Notes: generated from the sequence alone by a model not told the origin. A stretch of 41,287 nt of DNA from Novosphingobium piscinae (GCF_014230355.1 NZ_JACLAX010000022.1:1-41287); one strand, 5' to 3'. Positions 1 through 9,515 are shown, counted from the stretch's first letter. Made by a program: numbers and translations.

Positions 1-566
1 CCGTGACCAACGAGCCGGTGCGCGGCGACATCTATGTCTCGGTCCCCGAGACCTATGCCGCGCGCACGATCAGCTTCTTTGCCACTACGAAGAAGGGCTT
101 CGTCTACAAGGTCGCCTGCCGGATCGAGCCGATTCCGGCGGCTCAGGTCTTCGTCACCAATCCGGCGATCGCGCGAAACAAGGCCGCCGACTGGGAGGGC
201 GAGACACCGCCCGAGACGAGCGCGGTGCGCCTGATCGAAGCCATGGCGAACGACCGGACGATCGACGGCTTCGCCGTGCGCCAGGCGAGCAGTACCCCGG
301 CCCGTGCCGGCGAGCTCGAGGTCCAGCTCCTCGCCGAGTACCGGGGCGCGAGCCTTGCCGGAAAGGTCGTGCGCCTCAGCAACCGCGGCGCGAAATCCGT
401 GACGCTCAAGGAAAGCGATCTTGCCCCGCGCGGTACCCTTGCCGTCGCGATCCAGACGCCGCTGCTGTCGCCCGGCGCGAGCACCACCGCCTTCGTCGTC
501 GGCACAAGCGGAGAGGGCGGGAGTCACACGCGACCATCCTGGGCACTGTTTTCGGACCATTTCTGA
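1..566 (+). CDS. traK: TraK-like F-type conjugation protein, 5'-truncated by window edge
   Basis: The frame is open from the first bases (first full codon at position 3), so the N-terminus lies outside the window; about 188 residues are visible. The block DIYVSVPETYAARTISFF followed by a 'TTKKGFVYKV' strand resembles TraK, the periplasmic secretin-like component of F-type type IV secretion, and the tail 'LAVAIQTPLLSPGASTTAFV' matches the typical TraK ending (L-x-PG-x-T-x-V). In F-type operons traB normally follows at once; here there is no coding sequence until the minus-strand gene ending at 704. The last ~16 residues (GGSHTRPSWALFSDHF) do not look like the family and may be junction-derived. 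Family call is from remembered sequence style, so moderate confidence. Confidence 0.6.
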   Translation, partial: VTNEPVRGDIYVSVPETYAARTISFFATTKKGFVYKVACRIEPIPAAQVFVTNPAIARNKAADWEGETPPETSAVRLIEAMANDRTIDGFAVRQASSTPARAGELEVQLLAEYRGASLAGKVVRLSNRGAKSVTLKESDLAPRGTLAVAIQTPLLSPGASTTAFVVGTSGEGGSHTRPSWALFSDHF

Positions 567-703
567 CAGGCCAAAGGTCACCGGTGCCCCCAACCCTGCC
601 CCCGGAAAATGTGGATGCAAATGGCTACATCCGGATTGATCCACGTGGCCATCGACCATGCCTTGACGGGCCTCCCCCGCCCTGCCCAGCAGTGACCGGT
701 GGC
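567..703. other. Non-coding junction between conjugation gene and catabolic cluster
   Basis: 137 bases without a convincing gene on either strand. It separates the TraK-like gene from the nitronate monooxygenase gene, which converges on it. I see no clear transposon terminal repeat or integrase, but this is where the conjugation operon stops and accessory DNA starts. Confidence 0.4.
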
Positions 704-1705
<1,002 letters not shown>

Positions 1706-1763
1706 TCAAACAAGGCGCGGCCGCCCCGGCAGAGCTGGGACGACCGCACGAGTTGGACTGAGT

Positions 1764-1791
1764 GGCAGGGCGCCCGGATGGGCACCCTGCC
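1764..1791 (-). terminator. GC-rich hairpin after the TonB receptor gene
   Basis: GGCAGGGCGCCC, a 4-base loop GGAT, then GGGCACCCTGCC: a 12-pair stem with one imperfect pair, 6 bases beyond the receptor stop codon. There is no T-run, so it may be a weak terminator or an mRNA 3'-end stabiliser. A second copy of the left arm (GGCAGGGTGCCC) lies at 1694-1705, directly before the nitronate monooxygenase start. Confidence 0.5.
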
Positions 1792-1797
1792 TCAGGG

Positions 1798-4317
1798 TCA
1801 GAAGCGGTAGGCGACCGAGGCGCCGTAGACGGACGGCTTGCCGCGATACCGGATCAGGGTGTCGAGGTAGGTCGAGATCGCGGTCGTGAACGCCTTGTTG
1901 GTGATGTTCCGGCCGTAGAGCGTCGCCCGCCAGCGCCCGTCCGCCGTCGCCACGCCCATGCGCGCGTCGAGGGTGGCATAGCCCGGGATGTTGAAGTCCA
2001 CCGCCGGCAGGGCCGCGTTGTTGAACGTGGTGTTCTGGCGACCCTGGTAGGTCAGCGTGCCACCGACGAAGCCGTTCAGGTTGCCCGAGACGGGGAACTC
2101 GTACTGGGCATCGGCATTGGCGCTGAACTTCGGCGTGTAGGGCAGCTCGGAGTCACGGAAGTTGCCTGTGTAGCCGGCGGCGTTGTAAACTGCCTGCCCG
2201 TCCGGGGTCTTCGCGTAATCCGAGGTGACCTTGGCCTTGAGGTAAGTGGCGCTGCCGCTCAGCGTCAGGCCATCGACCGGCCGCACGACCAGTTCGCCCT
2301 CGATGCCGAAGATGTAGGACTTGGGCACGTTCAGCATCTTCTCGAGCAGGCCGAAGACCGGATCGGCGATACGGCCGCGGACTTGCTTGTCCTTGTAGTC
2401 ATAGTAGAACGCCGCGGCGTTCAGCTGGACCTTGCGATCGGCCAGCGGCGCCTTGAAGCCCGCTTCGAAGGCCAGGACCTTCTCCTGGGTCGCGGGCGTG
2501 TACTGCAGGACGCGCGAGGCGCCAATGGCCGAGAAGGTGCCGGCCTTGTAGCCCTGGCTGACCGTCGCGTAGAGCAGCGTGCCCTGGTCGAACTTGTAGT
2601 TCAGGCCGAAGCGGAACGAGACGTTGTCCTCGCCCAGGTCGCTGTTGACCGGCTTGATCGTCGACTTCGCCGTGCCCAGCAGCAGGTCACCCGTGGTCGG
2701 GAAGCACTCGCCCGGCTTGATCGTGATCGGCACGCTGTTGAGCGCCGAACCATAGATGATGGCTGTGCCCTGGGCGGTGTCGATCGCGGGGTCGTTGTAG
2801 CAGTAGGTCGCGCTCTGCTTGGTGTTGGTGTAGCGCACGCCGCCCTGCACCGTCAGGTTGGGCACGACCTCGGCTTCCACGTTCGCGAACACGCCGTAGG
2901 AGCGCAGCCGCGAGGTGTAGTTGTTGAGGGTCAGCGCGATCAGCCCCAGGTTGCCGGAATAATCGTTCAGACGGAAGAAGTTGTTCTGCTCGGTCCGGAC
3001 GTTGTCATAGCTGCCGCCGACGATCCAGTGCAGCTTGTCGGTGTTCCCGGCAAGACGCAGTTCCTGGTTGAAGGTGCGCACGTTGCCGTTGAGCGGCACG
3101 TCCACCACGCGGGCCACGGTGCCGTCCAGATCCTGGTTGTAGGCCAGCTTCTGCTTGGCAAGGGCGGTGACCGAAGTCAGTGTGATCGTGTCGGTCAGCT
3201 CGATGTCGGCCCGGCCGGCGAACTGGTAGTAGCTGTTGTCCGACTTGCCGAGCAGGCCCGGGGTCCACTCCGCGTCGCGCGGATCGTTGCTGATCCGGGT
3301 GCCGAGCACGGCGCGGGCACCGGCGGCAACCGCGGCGTCGGTGCCGTTGAGCCGGGTCACCAGCGTCGACTGGGCGCCGAGGAAGCTGGCGCTGTAGCCG
3401 GCCTGGCCGGGGGTGGTGAACTGGGCATAGCGAGCGGCATCGACGTAACCGAAGGGGTTCTTCGAGGCCGTGAGCTGCGCCTGGCTGCCGTAGATGTTAT
3501 AGATCGTGCCGGCGTACTGCGGAGCAAGCGGATCCGATTGGTCACGCGATCCGGTGGCCATCAGCTCGATCTTGACCTTCTCGCTCGGACGGATGTCGAG
3601 CGTGAGGCGGCCCATCAGCTTGCGGGCATCGCCGTTGTGGTCATCGGGCCGCGACAGGCTGCGCTGCCAGGCGCCGCCGGTGACGGTCTTGACCGCCAGA
3701 CGGGCCGAGACCTTGTCGCCCAGCGGGCCGCTGACGAAGCCACCGATCTCGGCACGGTTGAAACGCTCGTAGGAGGCGTCGACACCGGCATGGAAGTCCT
3801 GGGTGGGCTTGCCGACGATGTAGTTGATCGCGCCGCCGGTCGAGCTCTGGCCGAACAGGGTGCCCTGCGGGCCCTTGAGCACTTCAACCCGTTCGATGTC
3901 GAGATCGAGCGCGTCCGACATCACGGGGGCGTTGCGCGGGATCTGGTCGGTGTAGACCGAGACCGACGGGGGCGCGCCGAAGGTGGCGTCATAGAGGCCG
4001 ATGCCGCGCAGGGTGAAGACCGGGGTCGAGTAGAGCGACTGGGTGAAGGTGAAGCCCGGGACGAGCTTGGCCAGATCGGCAGGGCCGCTCACGCCGCGGG
4101 TGATCAGGCTTTCGCCCGAGGCCGCGGTGATGGTCAGGCCGACGCTGTTGGCCGACTGCTCGCGCTTGTTGGCCGTGACGATGATCTCGCCGGCGGCGGG
4201 GGTGTCGTCCGCAGCCGTTTGACCCTGGGGTTGAGCCTGGGCGAAGGCCGGAGTGGCCAGCATGGTGGCGAGCGCCACAAAGGCTCCGCTCGCAAGGTAC
4301 TGTTTATTCAGGCGCAT
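1798..4317 (-). CDS. TonB-dependent outer-membrane receptor
   Basis: 839 residues. The start is ATG 4317, preceded by a strong GGGAGG ribosome site 5 bases away; an in-frame upstream extension exists but lacks this. The N-terminus is a signal peptide (MRLNKQYLASGAFVALATML, cut likely after AFA). A TonB-box-like 'EIIVTANKREQ' follows near residue 45, then a plug domain with 'RVEVLKGPQGTLFGQSSTGG' and a beta-barrel ending in 'VYGASVAYRF' with the terminal aromatic that outer-membrane proteins use for assembly. The family imports siderophores, vitamin B12 or, in sphingomonads, often hydrophobic carbon sources. Its position at the end of the SnoaL-LLM1-SDR1 operon argues for uptake of the pathway substrate across the outer membrane; the ligand cannot be read from sequence. 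Confidence 0.93.
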   Translation of the reverse strand: MRLNKQYLASGAFVALATMLATPAFAQAQPQGQTAADDTPAAGEIIVTANKREQSANSVGLTITAASGESLITRGVSGPADLAKLVPGFTFTQSLYSTPVFTLRGIGLYDATFGAPPSVSVYTDQIPRNAPVMSDALDLDIERVEVLKGPQGTLFGQSSTGGAINYIVGKPTQDFHAGVDASYERFNRAEIGGFVSGPLGDKVSARLAVKTVTGGAWQRSLSRPDDHNGDARKLMGRLTLDIRPSEKVKIELMATGSRDQSDPLAPQYAGTIYNIYGSQAQLTASKNPFGYVDAARYAQFTTPGQAGYSASFLGAQSTLVTRLNGTDAAVAAGARAVLGTRISNDPRDAEWTPGLLGKSDNSYYQFAGRADIELTDTITLTSVTALAKQKLAYNQDLDGTVARVVDVPLNGNVRTFNQELRLAGNTDKLHWIVGGSYDNVRTEQNNFFRLNDYSGNLGLIALTLNNYTSRLRSYGVFANVEAEVVPNLTVQGGVRYTNTKQSATYCYNDPAIDTAQGTAIIYGSALNSVPITIKPGECFPTTGDLLLGTAKSTIKPVNSDLGEDNVSFRFGLNYKFDQGTLLYATVSQGYKAGTFSAIGASRVLQYTPATQEKVLAFEAGFKAPLADRKVQLNAAAFYYDYKDKQVRGRIADPVFGLLEKMLNVPKSYIFGIEGELVVRPVDGLTLSGSATYLKAKVTSDYAKTPDGQAVYNAAGYTGNFRDSELPYTPKFSANADAQYEFPVSGNLNGFVGGTLTYQGRQNTTFNNAALPAVDFNIPGYATLDARMGVATADGRWRATLYGRNITNKAFTTAISTYLDTLIRYRGKPSVYGASVAYRF

Positions 4318-4397
4318 CGCTACCTCCCTCACATGGTCTCGCCGGCTCTCGCCGCACGCAGCTTCACTCCCGCGGCCAAATGTCCCGCGGCACCGGA

Positions 4398-5144
4398 TCA
4401 CCCGGCGATCATCCCGCCGTCGACAACATGTTCATGGCCGGACACGAACGATGCCTCGTCCGAAGCTAGGAACACGACGACATTGGAAACTTCTTCGGGC
4501 TGGGCCATGCGGCCCAGCGGAATGCCATCGGCGGCCCCGCCGCCGGTCTCGTCGGTGGCGGCCACCATCATCGGGGTGAGGATGTAGCCGGGGTGGACCG
4601 AGTTGACCCGGATCCCATCCTTGCCGTGCCACACCGCCATGAGCTTGCTCATCCCACGCACGGCCCACTTGCTTGCGCAGTAGGCCGCGTTGGACGACGC
4701 CGCGGTGCCCAGCATCCCGGCGATCGACGAAATGTTGACGATCGACCCGCCGCCGCCCGCGATCATCGAGGGCACCACCGCCTGCATGCCCAGATAGACA
4801 CCGAGCTGGTTGACCGCGCAGACCTGCAGGAACTCTGCCTCGCTGAAGTCCAGCAGGCCCTTGATCGGCCCGATGATGCCCGCGTTGTTGACCAGCACCG
4901 ACACCCGGCCGAACCGCTCCTCGGCGGCGGCGACCACCTCCTGCCACTGGGCTGCGTTGGCCACGTCGTGTTCGACGAACACGGCCGCCTCGCCCAGTTC
5001 CGCGGCGATGGCCGCGCCGCGGCTCGCATTGATATCCGTCATCACCACCTTGGCGCCCTCGCGGACGAAGGCCCGGGCATGGGCCTCGCCCATGCCCTGG
5101 GCCGCGCCCGTGATCACGGCCACCTTGCCCGCGAGCCGCGCCAT
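4398..5144 (-). CDS. Short-chain dehydrogenase/reductase SDR1
   Basis: 248-residue classical SDR. The Rossmann glycine motif TGAAQGMG is at 12-19, Asp37 after the second strand suggests NAD(H) preference, NNAG is at 86-89, and the catalytic Ser140, Tyr155 and Lys159 (YCASK) are all present. It is closely similar to SDR2 (8666-9415), with the catalytic residues at identical positions, and both look like the hydroxysteroid/cyclic-alcohol dehydrogenase branch. It begins 2 bases after the LLM1 stop, so it is translationally linked to LLM1. A role oxidising a cyclic alcohol to the ketone used by the flavin monooxygenase is inferred from context. Confidence 0.92.
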   Translation of the reverse strand: MARLAGKVAVITGAAQGMGEAHARAFVREGAKVVMTDINASRGAAIAAELGEAAVFVEHDVANAAQWQEVVAAAEERFGRVSVLVNNAGIIGPIKGLLDFSEAEFLQVCAVNQLGVYLGMQAVVPSMIAGGGGSIVNISSIAGMLGTAASSNAAYCASKWAVRGMSKLMAVWHGKDGIRVNSVHPGYILTPMMVAATDETGGGAADGIPLGRMAQPEEVSNVVVFLASDEASFVSGHEHVVDGGMIAG

Positions 5145-5146
5145 GG

Positions 5147-6232
5147 TCAGGCGGCCACCGGCTCGGCTGCGCCGATCTTGGGGGCGACCTCCTGGGCCAG
5201 GAGCTTCATCGAGTGCTCCCAGGGCTCCGGGTTGTCGATGTAGTCGTGGCTGTAGATCAGCAGCGTGCCGAAGGGCCCGCCCAGATCATCGCACCAGGCC
5301 TGGATCTTCTGCCGCACGGTCTCGGGCGAACCAACGATCCAGACATGCTCGGCGAGGTACTCGGCATCGACCGCCTCGGGATCGACCGAAGGGTCGTGCA
5401 GCAGGCCCTTGAGCACGCCGAAGCGCTGGTAGGTCGGCTTGATGTAGCTGTCCCAGGCATGGCCGAGGCCGCCCTCGATCGCCAGCTTGCGCGCCTCGGC
5501 GTCGGTCTCGGCGACGACCACGTCGCGGACCACGCGATGCGCCGAACGGTCGCTCGACCGGCCCGCCTTCTCCATCTCCTCGCGGTAGGTGTCGAAATGG
5601 CTGCGCAGGAAGTCATTGCCGGCATAGACCGAGGCCGGAATGTAGCCGCGCTTGCCGGCAAAGGTGATCGACGGCGAGGGAGCCGACAGGCCGGTCATGG
5701 CCATCTGCATTTCCCCGCCCCAGGGACGGATATCGCGCAGCGGGTGCTTGGGATCGCTCGCCGGGCAGCCGGCGTTCCAGAACTGGCCCTCCATCTGGAA
5801 CGGCTCGTTCTTCCAGACGCGCTGCATGATGTCGATCGCCTCGAGCATCATCGCGTGGTTCTTGCTCATGTCGGTGATGCCGCGCAGCGCCGCGTCGGTC
5901 GGATAGGCGCCCGTGGCGACGCCGAGCATGTAGCGGCCTTCCAGCACCTGGCTGAGCCAGGCCGTCTGCACCGCCAGGGTCGCCGGGTGGTGATAGGGCA
6001 GCAGGTGGGCCAGCGGCCCGAACTTGATCTGCTGCGTCTGGAAGGCGGCGGCGGCGATCACCAACTCGGGGCTGGGGATGCTTTCCCAGTCCAGCGTGCC
6101 GTGCTCACCCACCCAGTATTCGCTGAAGCCGATGCGATCGGCATGGATCGCCTGCTGCACAGCCCACTGGAAGACCTGCTTGGCGGTCCGCTCGGGCCGA
6201 AGGAACGGCGTCTGGAACATTCCGATTTTCAT
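5147..6232 (-). CDS. LLM-class (luciferase-like) flavin-dependent monooxygenase LLM1
   Basis: 361-residue bacterial luciferase-like TIM-barrel enzyme. 'GFSEYWVGEHG' near residue 35, '[19 protein letters not shown]' near 90 and '[16 protein letters not shown]' near 310 are typical of the limonene-monooxygenase-like part of the family. These enzymes use FMNH2 supplied by a separate reductase; the candidate partner is at 9544. The family includes epoxidising and type II Baeyer-Villiger enzymes such as the diketocamphane monooxygenases (also about 360 residues), so ketone-to-lactone conversion is plausible here but not proven. It is a clear paralogue of LLM2 (35211-36302), sharing long identical blocks. 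It sits between the SnoaL-like gene and SDR1 in one minus-strand operon. Confidence 0.9.
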   Translation of the reverse strand: MKIGMFQTPFLRPERTAKQVFQWAVQQAIHADRIGFSEYWVGEHGTLDWESIPSPELVIAAAAFQTQQIKFGPLAHLLPYHHPATLAVQTAWLSQVLEGRYMLGVATGAYPTDAALRGITDMSKNHAMMLEAIDIMQRVWKNEPFQMEGQFWNAGCPASDPKHPLRDIRPWGGEMQMAMTGLSAPSPSITFAGKRGYIPASVYAGNDFLRSHFDTYREEMEKAGRSSDRSAHRVVRDVVVAETDAEARKLAIEGGLGHAWDSYIKPTYQRFGVLKGLLHDPSVDPEAVDAEYLAEHVWIVGSPETVRQKIQAWCDDLGGPFGTLLIYSHDYIDNPEPWEHSMKLLAQEVAPKIGAAEPVAA

Positions 6233-6292
6233 GGGATCACCTTTCCTGAGCTGGACGAAGCGACGACAGCCGGGCGGGACCGGCCGTCCGCC

Positions 6293-6670
6293 TCAGCCGA
6301 AATCCTTCCACTCGACGAGCAAGCCGTCGGGGCCGAAGCGCATGAAGCTGCAGAACTTGAGCCGGAAGCTCTCCCCGGCGGCGCCGAACCCGGGCAGATC
6401 GACCGCGGCGGTCCCGACATACCAGGCCTGACGGATGACGGTATCGCCCACCTCGAGCACCATCTCGGCATCCTCGAACCGGCGATCCGGGACGTAGCTT
6501 GCCGCGAAGCCCTGCAGCACTTCGATCAGGCCATCGCGCGAATTCAGCACGAAGTTGCGGTTGAAGTGCGCAAAGTCGATGTCCGGCGCGATCAATTCGG
6601 CCATCGCACCGAAATCCTTGGCGTTGTAGGCTTGGATCAACCGTTCGGACTTGTCTGCCAGTTCGCCCAT
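6293..6670 (-). CDS. SnoaL-like / NTF2-fold protein
   Basis: 125 residues. The ATG at 6670 is chosen because GGAGGG lies 6 bases upstream; an open frame extends further but without a site. The sequence reads as a small alpha+beta-cone protein: N-terminal helix 'ERLIQAYNAKDFGAMAELIA', then 'DIDFAHFNR' and four C-terminal strands ending 'RFGPDGLLVEWKDFG'. The fold serves as ketosteroid isomerase, polyketide cyclase, epoxide hydrolase or a non-catalytic subunit; I cannot assign catalytic residues. First gene of the minus-strand operon continuing into LLM1, SDR1 and the TonB receptor. A role on the LLM1 product or in helping it is inference. Confidence 0.7.
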   Translation of the reverse strand: MGELADKSERLIQAYNAKDFGAMAELIAPDIDFAHFNRNFVLNSRDGLIEVLQGFAASYVPDRRFEDAEMVLEVGDTVIRQAWYVGTAAVDLPGFGAAGESFRLKFCSFMRFGPDGLLVEWKDFG

Positions 6671-6822
6671 CACACCCTCCACGCGCCGTGGTCCTTCCGA
6701 CGCACCCGAAGGCGGGCCGGGATCGGACAATGGTGGCGCTGCAGCCTCTCACCCATGGGAATCGAAATTCCTCAGTTTCTGACGGCGGATGTAGATTCCC
6801 AAAAAACCGCAGTCAATTTTTT

Positions 6823-6837
6823 TCGACGTTTTATCGG
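6823..6837. promoter_or_regulatory. Operator-like palindrome, site A
   Basis: TCGAC-GTTTT-ATCGG, a 5-5-5 imperfect inverted repeat matching the local consensus CCGAC-N5-GTCGG. It lies in the divergent control region between the SnoaL-LLM1-SDR1-receptor operon (start 6670) and tetR1 (start 6964). Fifteen consecutive bases (6824-6838) are identical to site D at 28524-28538, 21.7 kb away. A TetR-type dimer is the likely ligand (inference). Confidence 0.7.
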
Positions 6838-6963
6838 AAATATTGGAGCAAATGCCTGTTTTGGTGGCGTTAAGCATGCCCCAACGGCCATCAATCCGAC
6901 CCTTGGTCGGCGGAACGTATGCTGTTAATAGCGGAAAACGCCACCAGACAAGGCTGCCAATCC

Positions 6964-7677
6964 ATGCCAACGCAATCCCGGGCCGCCGTGTCCCTGCAGT
7001 CTGCCCTTCCCGCGACCGATGCGGACGAGTGGGAAGACCTGCTCCACCGGGCCACCACCCGACCCAAACGCGCGCCCGATCGCAAGCAGGACCGCAGCAA
7101 GCGCACCGAACAGCAGATCCTCAACGCCGCTCTGCGGGTGTTCGCGCGCGACGGGATCTCGCGTTCACGGATCGCCGACATCGCCGCCGAGGCTGGGATC
7201 TCCACCTCCACGCTCTACGAGTACTACAAGAGCAAGGAGGATCTGGCCTACGACCTCCCGACCTCGCACCTGGTCACCTTCTTCGAGGAGTATCGGACCG
7301 CCGTGGCCGGGCGAACCTCGGCCCGCGACAAGTTGCAGCTTTATCTTTCGATGTCGGCCGACTTTGCCCGCGAGCATGCCGAATGGGGCCGCCTGTTCTA
7401 CCTCGAGATCTGGCCCAGCGTGCTCGTCAGCGAAACCGAACTGCGCCATTCCGTCGATGACTTCGCGCGGATCGTGCTCTACCTGATCGACGAGGGTGTG
7501 CGGCAGGGCGAATTCCCCGCTGGCCGAAACACTTACGAGACAGCCTCGCTGCTGCTCGGCGCGGTCAACCAGGTGATCATCACCTGGCTGCTGTACCGCC
7601 GCCCCCGCAATCTGACCAAGGCCAGCGCGGAAATCACCGAGCGCGTGCTCAACATGATCGCCAACGAGAAGGACTGA
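6964..7677 (+). CDS. TetR/AcrR-family transcriptional regulator 1
   Basis: 237 residues from ATG 6964; an upstream in-frame ATG at 6919 would add 15 residues and cannot be excluded (neither has a strong ribosome site). After a ~45-residue hydrophilic N-terminal arm comes the TetR DNA-binding domain: 'TEQQILNAALRVFARDGI' (helix 1) and the helix-turn-helix 'IADIAAEAGISTSTLYEYY' at about 70-88, followed by 'KSKEDL'. The rest is an all-helical ligand/dimer domain. It is divergent from the SnoaL-LLM1 operon with palindrome site A between them, and convergent with crotonase 1 (11 bases apart). It is a candidate repressor for the six-site regulon, releasing on binding a pathway intermediate; TetR2 (34377) is the other candidate. 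Confidence 0.9.
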   Translation: MPTQSRAAVSLQSALPATDADEWEDLLHRATTRPKRAPDRKQDRSKRTEQQILNAALRVFARDGISRSRIADIAAEAGISTSTLYEYYKSKEDLAYDLPTSHLVTFFEEYRTAVAGRTSARDKLQLYLSMSADFAREHAEWGRLFYLEIWPSVLVSETELRHSVDDFARIVLYLIDEGVRQGEFPAGRNTYETASLLLGAVNQVIITWLLYRRPRNLTKASAEITERVLNMIANEKD

Positions 7678-7688
7678 GGCGCCCTGCC

Positions 7689-8477
7689 CTAGGCGTCGCC
7701 GAAACGGGCGGGACGTTTCTCGAGAAAGGCGGCAACGCCTTCGGCACCGTCGCGGCCCGCCGCCAGGCCTCCGGACAGGGCCTGCGCCTGCAGATAGGCA
7801 TCGGTCCAGGTGCGCCCCTCGGTGGCAAGGCAAGCCTGCTTGCGCGCCACGATCGCGGGGAGGCTCTTGCCGGCGATGGTTTTCGCAAGATCCATCGCCT
7901 TCGCCAGGACGTCTTCTCGCGGCACGACATAGTTGAAATAGCCCGTCGGCTCGAGTTCGCGCGCGGTGAAACGCGAGCCGGTGAACAGCATCTCGCGCAC
8001 CTTGGCTTCCGGCATTCTGGCCAGGGCGAGGATACCTGCCCCGCCCGCGACCAGGCCGTAGTCGATCTCGGGACAGGAGAACCGGGCGTTCTCCGCCGCG
8101 ACCCTCATGTCGCACAGACCGACCAGCAACATGCCGATCCCGACCACCGGACCGTTGATGGCGGCAATCACCGGGCGCTCGATCGCGGCAAAGCGCGGGA
8201 GCGAGGCGTTGATGAACTCGTAGCGCGCCTTGCGCTTCACCGGGTCCATGCCGACGAAATCGTTGAGGTCGGCCCCGCCGCACCACGCCCGCGACTCGTC
8301 GGGAGCGGTCAGCACGACCGCCTTGATCGCAGGATCACCATCGATCCGGTCGGCGAGCCGAACGAGGTCCTCATAGACCGCGATGGACACGGCATTGACA
8401 GGCGGGCGACTGAACAGCGCCACGGCGACCCCGTCGCTGTCGACGGTCAAGGTGAAATGCCCCCATTGCTCCATCAT
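7689..8477 (-). CDS. Crotonase-fold enoyl-CoA hydratase/isomerase family protein 1
   Basis: 262 residues. Start ATG 8477 (an adjacent ATG is at 8474), with AGAGG 6 bases before. The oxyanion-hole segment 'RAWCGGADLN' and the second one around 'GPVVGIGMLLVGLCD' give the CoA-binding crotonase fold. Of the two catalytic glutamates of classical hydratases, the first (in G-G-G-C-E-L) is replaced by Leu in GIGMLL, while the second is kept in 'CPEIDYG'. It is therefore probably not an ordinary water-adding hydratase. It is closely similar to crotonase 2 at 11476 (shared 'FSRPPVNAVS', 'AAENARF', 'FTARELEPTG'). Transcribed alone, divergent from SDR2 across site B. Confidence 0.88.
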   Translation of the reverse strand: MMEQWGHFTLTVDSDGVAVALFSRPPVNAVSIAVYEDLVRLADRIDGDPAIKAVVLTAPDESRAWCGGADLNDFVGMDPVKRKARYEFINASLPRFAAIERPVIAAINGPVVGIGMLLVGLCDMRVAAENARFSCPEIDYGLVAGGAGILALARMPEAKVREMLFTGSRFTARELEPTGYFNYVVPREDVLAKAMDLAKTIAGKSLPAIVARKQACLATEGRTWTDAYLQAQALSGGLAAGRDGAEGVAAFLEKRPARFGDA

Positions 8478-8627
8478 TGATGTCCTCTCCCTGTTCGGGG
8501 CCGACGCCTGCCTCGCAGCCCCGCGATGCGCAGCCACCGAGGCGCCCTGATCTGCCGGCGCAGCACGCCACGCCACGAAGGCTCGCAACGAATGGCTTCC
8601 CTTTTGCGCTCCGATCCTGCACTATAC

Positions 8628-8642
8628 CCGAAATTTCGTCGA
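8628..8642. promoter_or_regulatory. Operator-like palindrome, site B
   Basis: CCGAA-ATTTC-GTCGA, matching the consensus CCGAC-N5-GTCGG with the same spacing. It ends 24 bases before the SDR2 start codon and lies in the 188-base divergent region shared with crotonase 1. It overlaps a perfect 10-bp palindrome CGAAATTTCG (8629-8638), and CGTATACG (8646-8653) follows. Confidence 0.6.
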
Positions 8643-8665
8643 AAACGTATACGAGGAGTGCGGGT

Positions 8666-9415
8666 ATGGGAAGGCTGGACGGGAAGGTCGCGATCATAAC
8701 GGGCGCGGCGCAAGGCATGGGGGCGGCCCATGCCCGCCGTTTCGTCGCCGAGGGCGCTGCGGTACTCATCACGGACATCGACGCGGCCGGCGGCCAAGCC
8801 CTGGCGGACGAACTCGGCGACAAGGCCGCCTTCTTCCAGCTCAACGTCGCCGACGAGGCCAGCTGGGCCTCTGCCGTGAGCGCGGCCGAAAGCCGGTTCG
8901 GTCCGGTCACGGCGCTGATCAACAACGCGGGGATCATCGGCGCGCCGACCAAGTGCGCCGATCTGAGCGAAGCCGAGTTCAACCGGGTCTGCGCCATCAA
9001 CCAGACGTCAGTGTTCCTGGGCACCAAGCACGTGATCCCGTCGATGCTGCGGGCCAGCGGCGGGTCGATCGTGAACATCTCGTCGATCTCGGGCATCGTC
9101 GCGATCTACGGCACACCGAACGTGGCCTACGCCGCCAGCAAGTTCGCGGTCCGCGGGATCACCAAGCAGGTCGCGATCGAATACGGGAAGGACGGCATCC
9201 GCGCGAATTCGGTCCACCCCGGCTACATCAAGACCAAGATGATGACCGATGCGCTCGACGAGGAGGGCATCAGGATCGCCTCGGGCTCGGTGCCGATCGG
9301 ACGGGTCGGTGAAGCGGAGGACGTCTCGAACCTGGTGGTCTTCCTCGCCTCGGACGAGTCGGGCTTCATCACCGGCTCGGAATACATCATCGACGGCGGC
9401 CTGACCGCGCTCTGA
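8666..9415 (+). CDS. Short-chain dehydrogenase/reductase SDR2
   Basis: 249-residue classical SDR beginning at ATG 8666 with GAGGAGTG 6 bases upstream. TGAAQGMG at 12-19, Asp37 (NAD preference), NNAG at 86-89, Ser140, Tyr155 and Lys159 (YAASK) are present, and the C-terminus 'FITGSEYIIDGGLTAL' is typical. It is a paralogue of SDR1 (4398-5144). Monocistronic by appearance: operator site B lies just upstream and a very strong hairpin terminator (9438-9474) just downstream. Likely an alcohol/ketone oxidoreductase on a cyclic substrate; which of the two SDRs serves which LLM enzyme is not visible. Confidence 0.92.
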   Translation: MGRLDGKVAIITGAAQGMGAAHARRFVAEGAAVLITDIDAAGGQALADELGDKAAFFQLNVADEASWASAVSAAESRFGPVTALINNAGIIGAPTKCADLSEAEFNRVCAINQTSVFLGTKHVIPSMLRASGGSIVNISSISGIVAIYGTPNVAYAASKFAVRGITKQVAIEYGKDGIRANSVHPGYIKTKMMTDALDEEGIRIASGSVPIGRVGEAEDVSNLVVFLASDESGFITGSEYIIDGGLTAL

Positions 9416-9437
9416 CCCCCAGATCCGGGCAGTTGTG

Positions 9438-9474
9438 GCAGGGGCGGGAGCGGCATGGCCGCTCCCGCCCCTGC
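9438..9474 (+). terminator. 17-bp perfect hairpin terminator after SDR2
   Basis: GCAGGGGCGGGAGCGGC, loop ATG, then its exact reverse complement: a 17-pair uninterrupted GC-rich stem 22 bases beyond the SDR2 stop codon, followed by ACATTTGG. It insulates SDR2 from the flavin-reductase operon, which has its own operator (site C) 42 bases further on. Confidence 0.8.
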
Positions 9475-9515
9475 ACATTTGGACTTGCGCCATCCGCTCC
9501 AGCCGCTAGGTATAT

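Noticed and set aside
1762..4587. A 941-codon open frame on the plus strand opposite the TonB receptor
   Set aside because: It is rich in Val, Gly, Arg and Asp with no recognisable domain, and lies antisense to a receptor with signal peptide, TonB box and barrel. It is a by-product of GC-rich third codon positions.
5147..6670. A limonene-epoxide pathway (LLM1 as limonene 1,2-monooxygenase with the SnoaL-like protein as limonene epoxide hydrolase)
   Set aside because: The folds match, but I cannot place the Asp-Arg-Asp catalytic residues of the epoxide hydrolase in the SnoaL-like protein, and the CYP101/ferredoxin set argues for a camphor-like route instead.
6919..6963. ATG 6919 as the start of TetR regulator 1
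   Set aside because: Not excluded, but the stretch is AT-richer than the gene body, promoter-like, and would lengthen an already long arm before the HTH domain; ATG 6964 was preferred.
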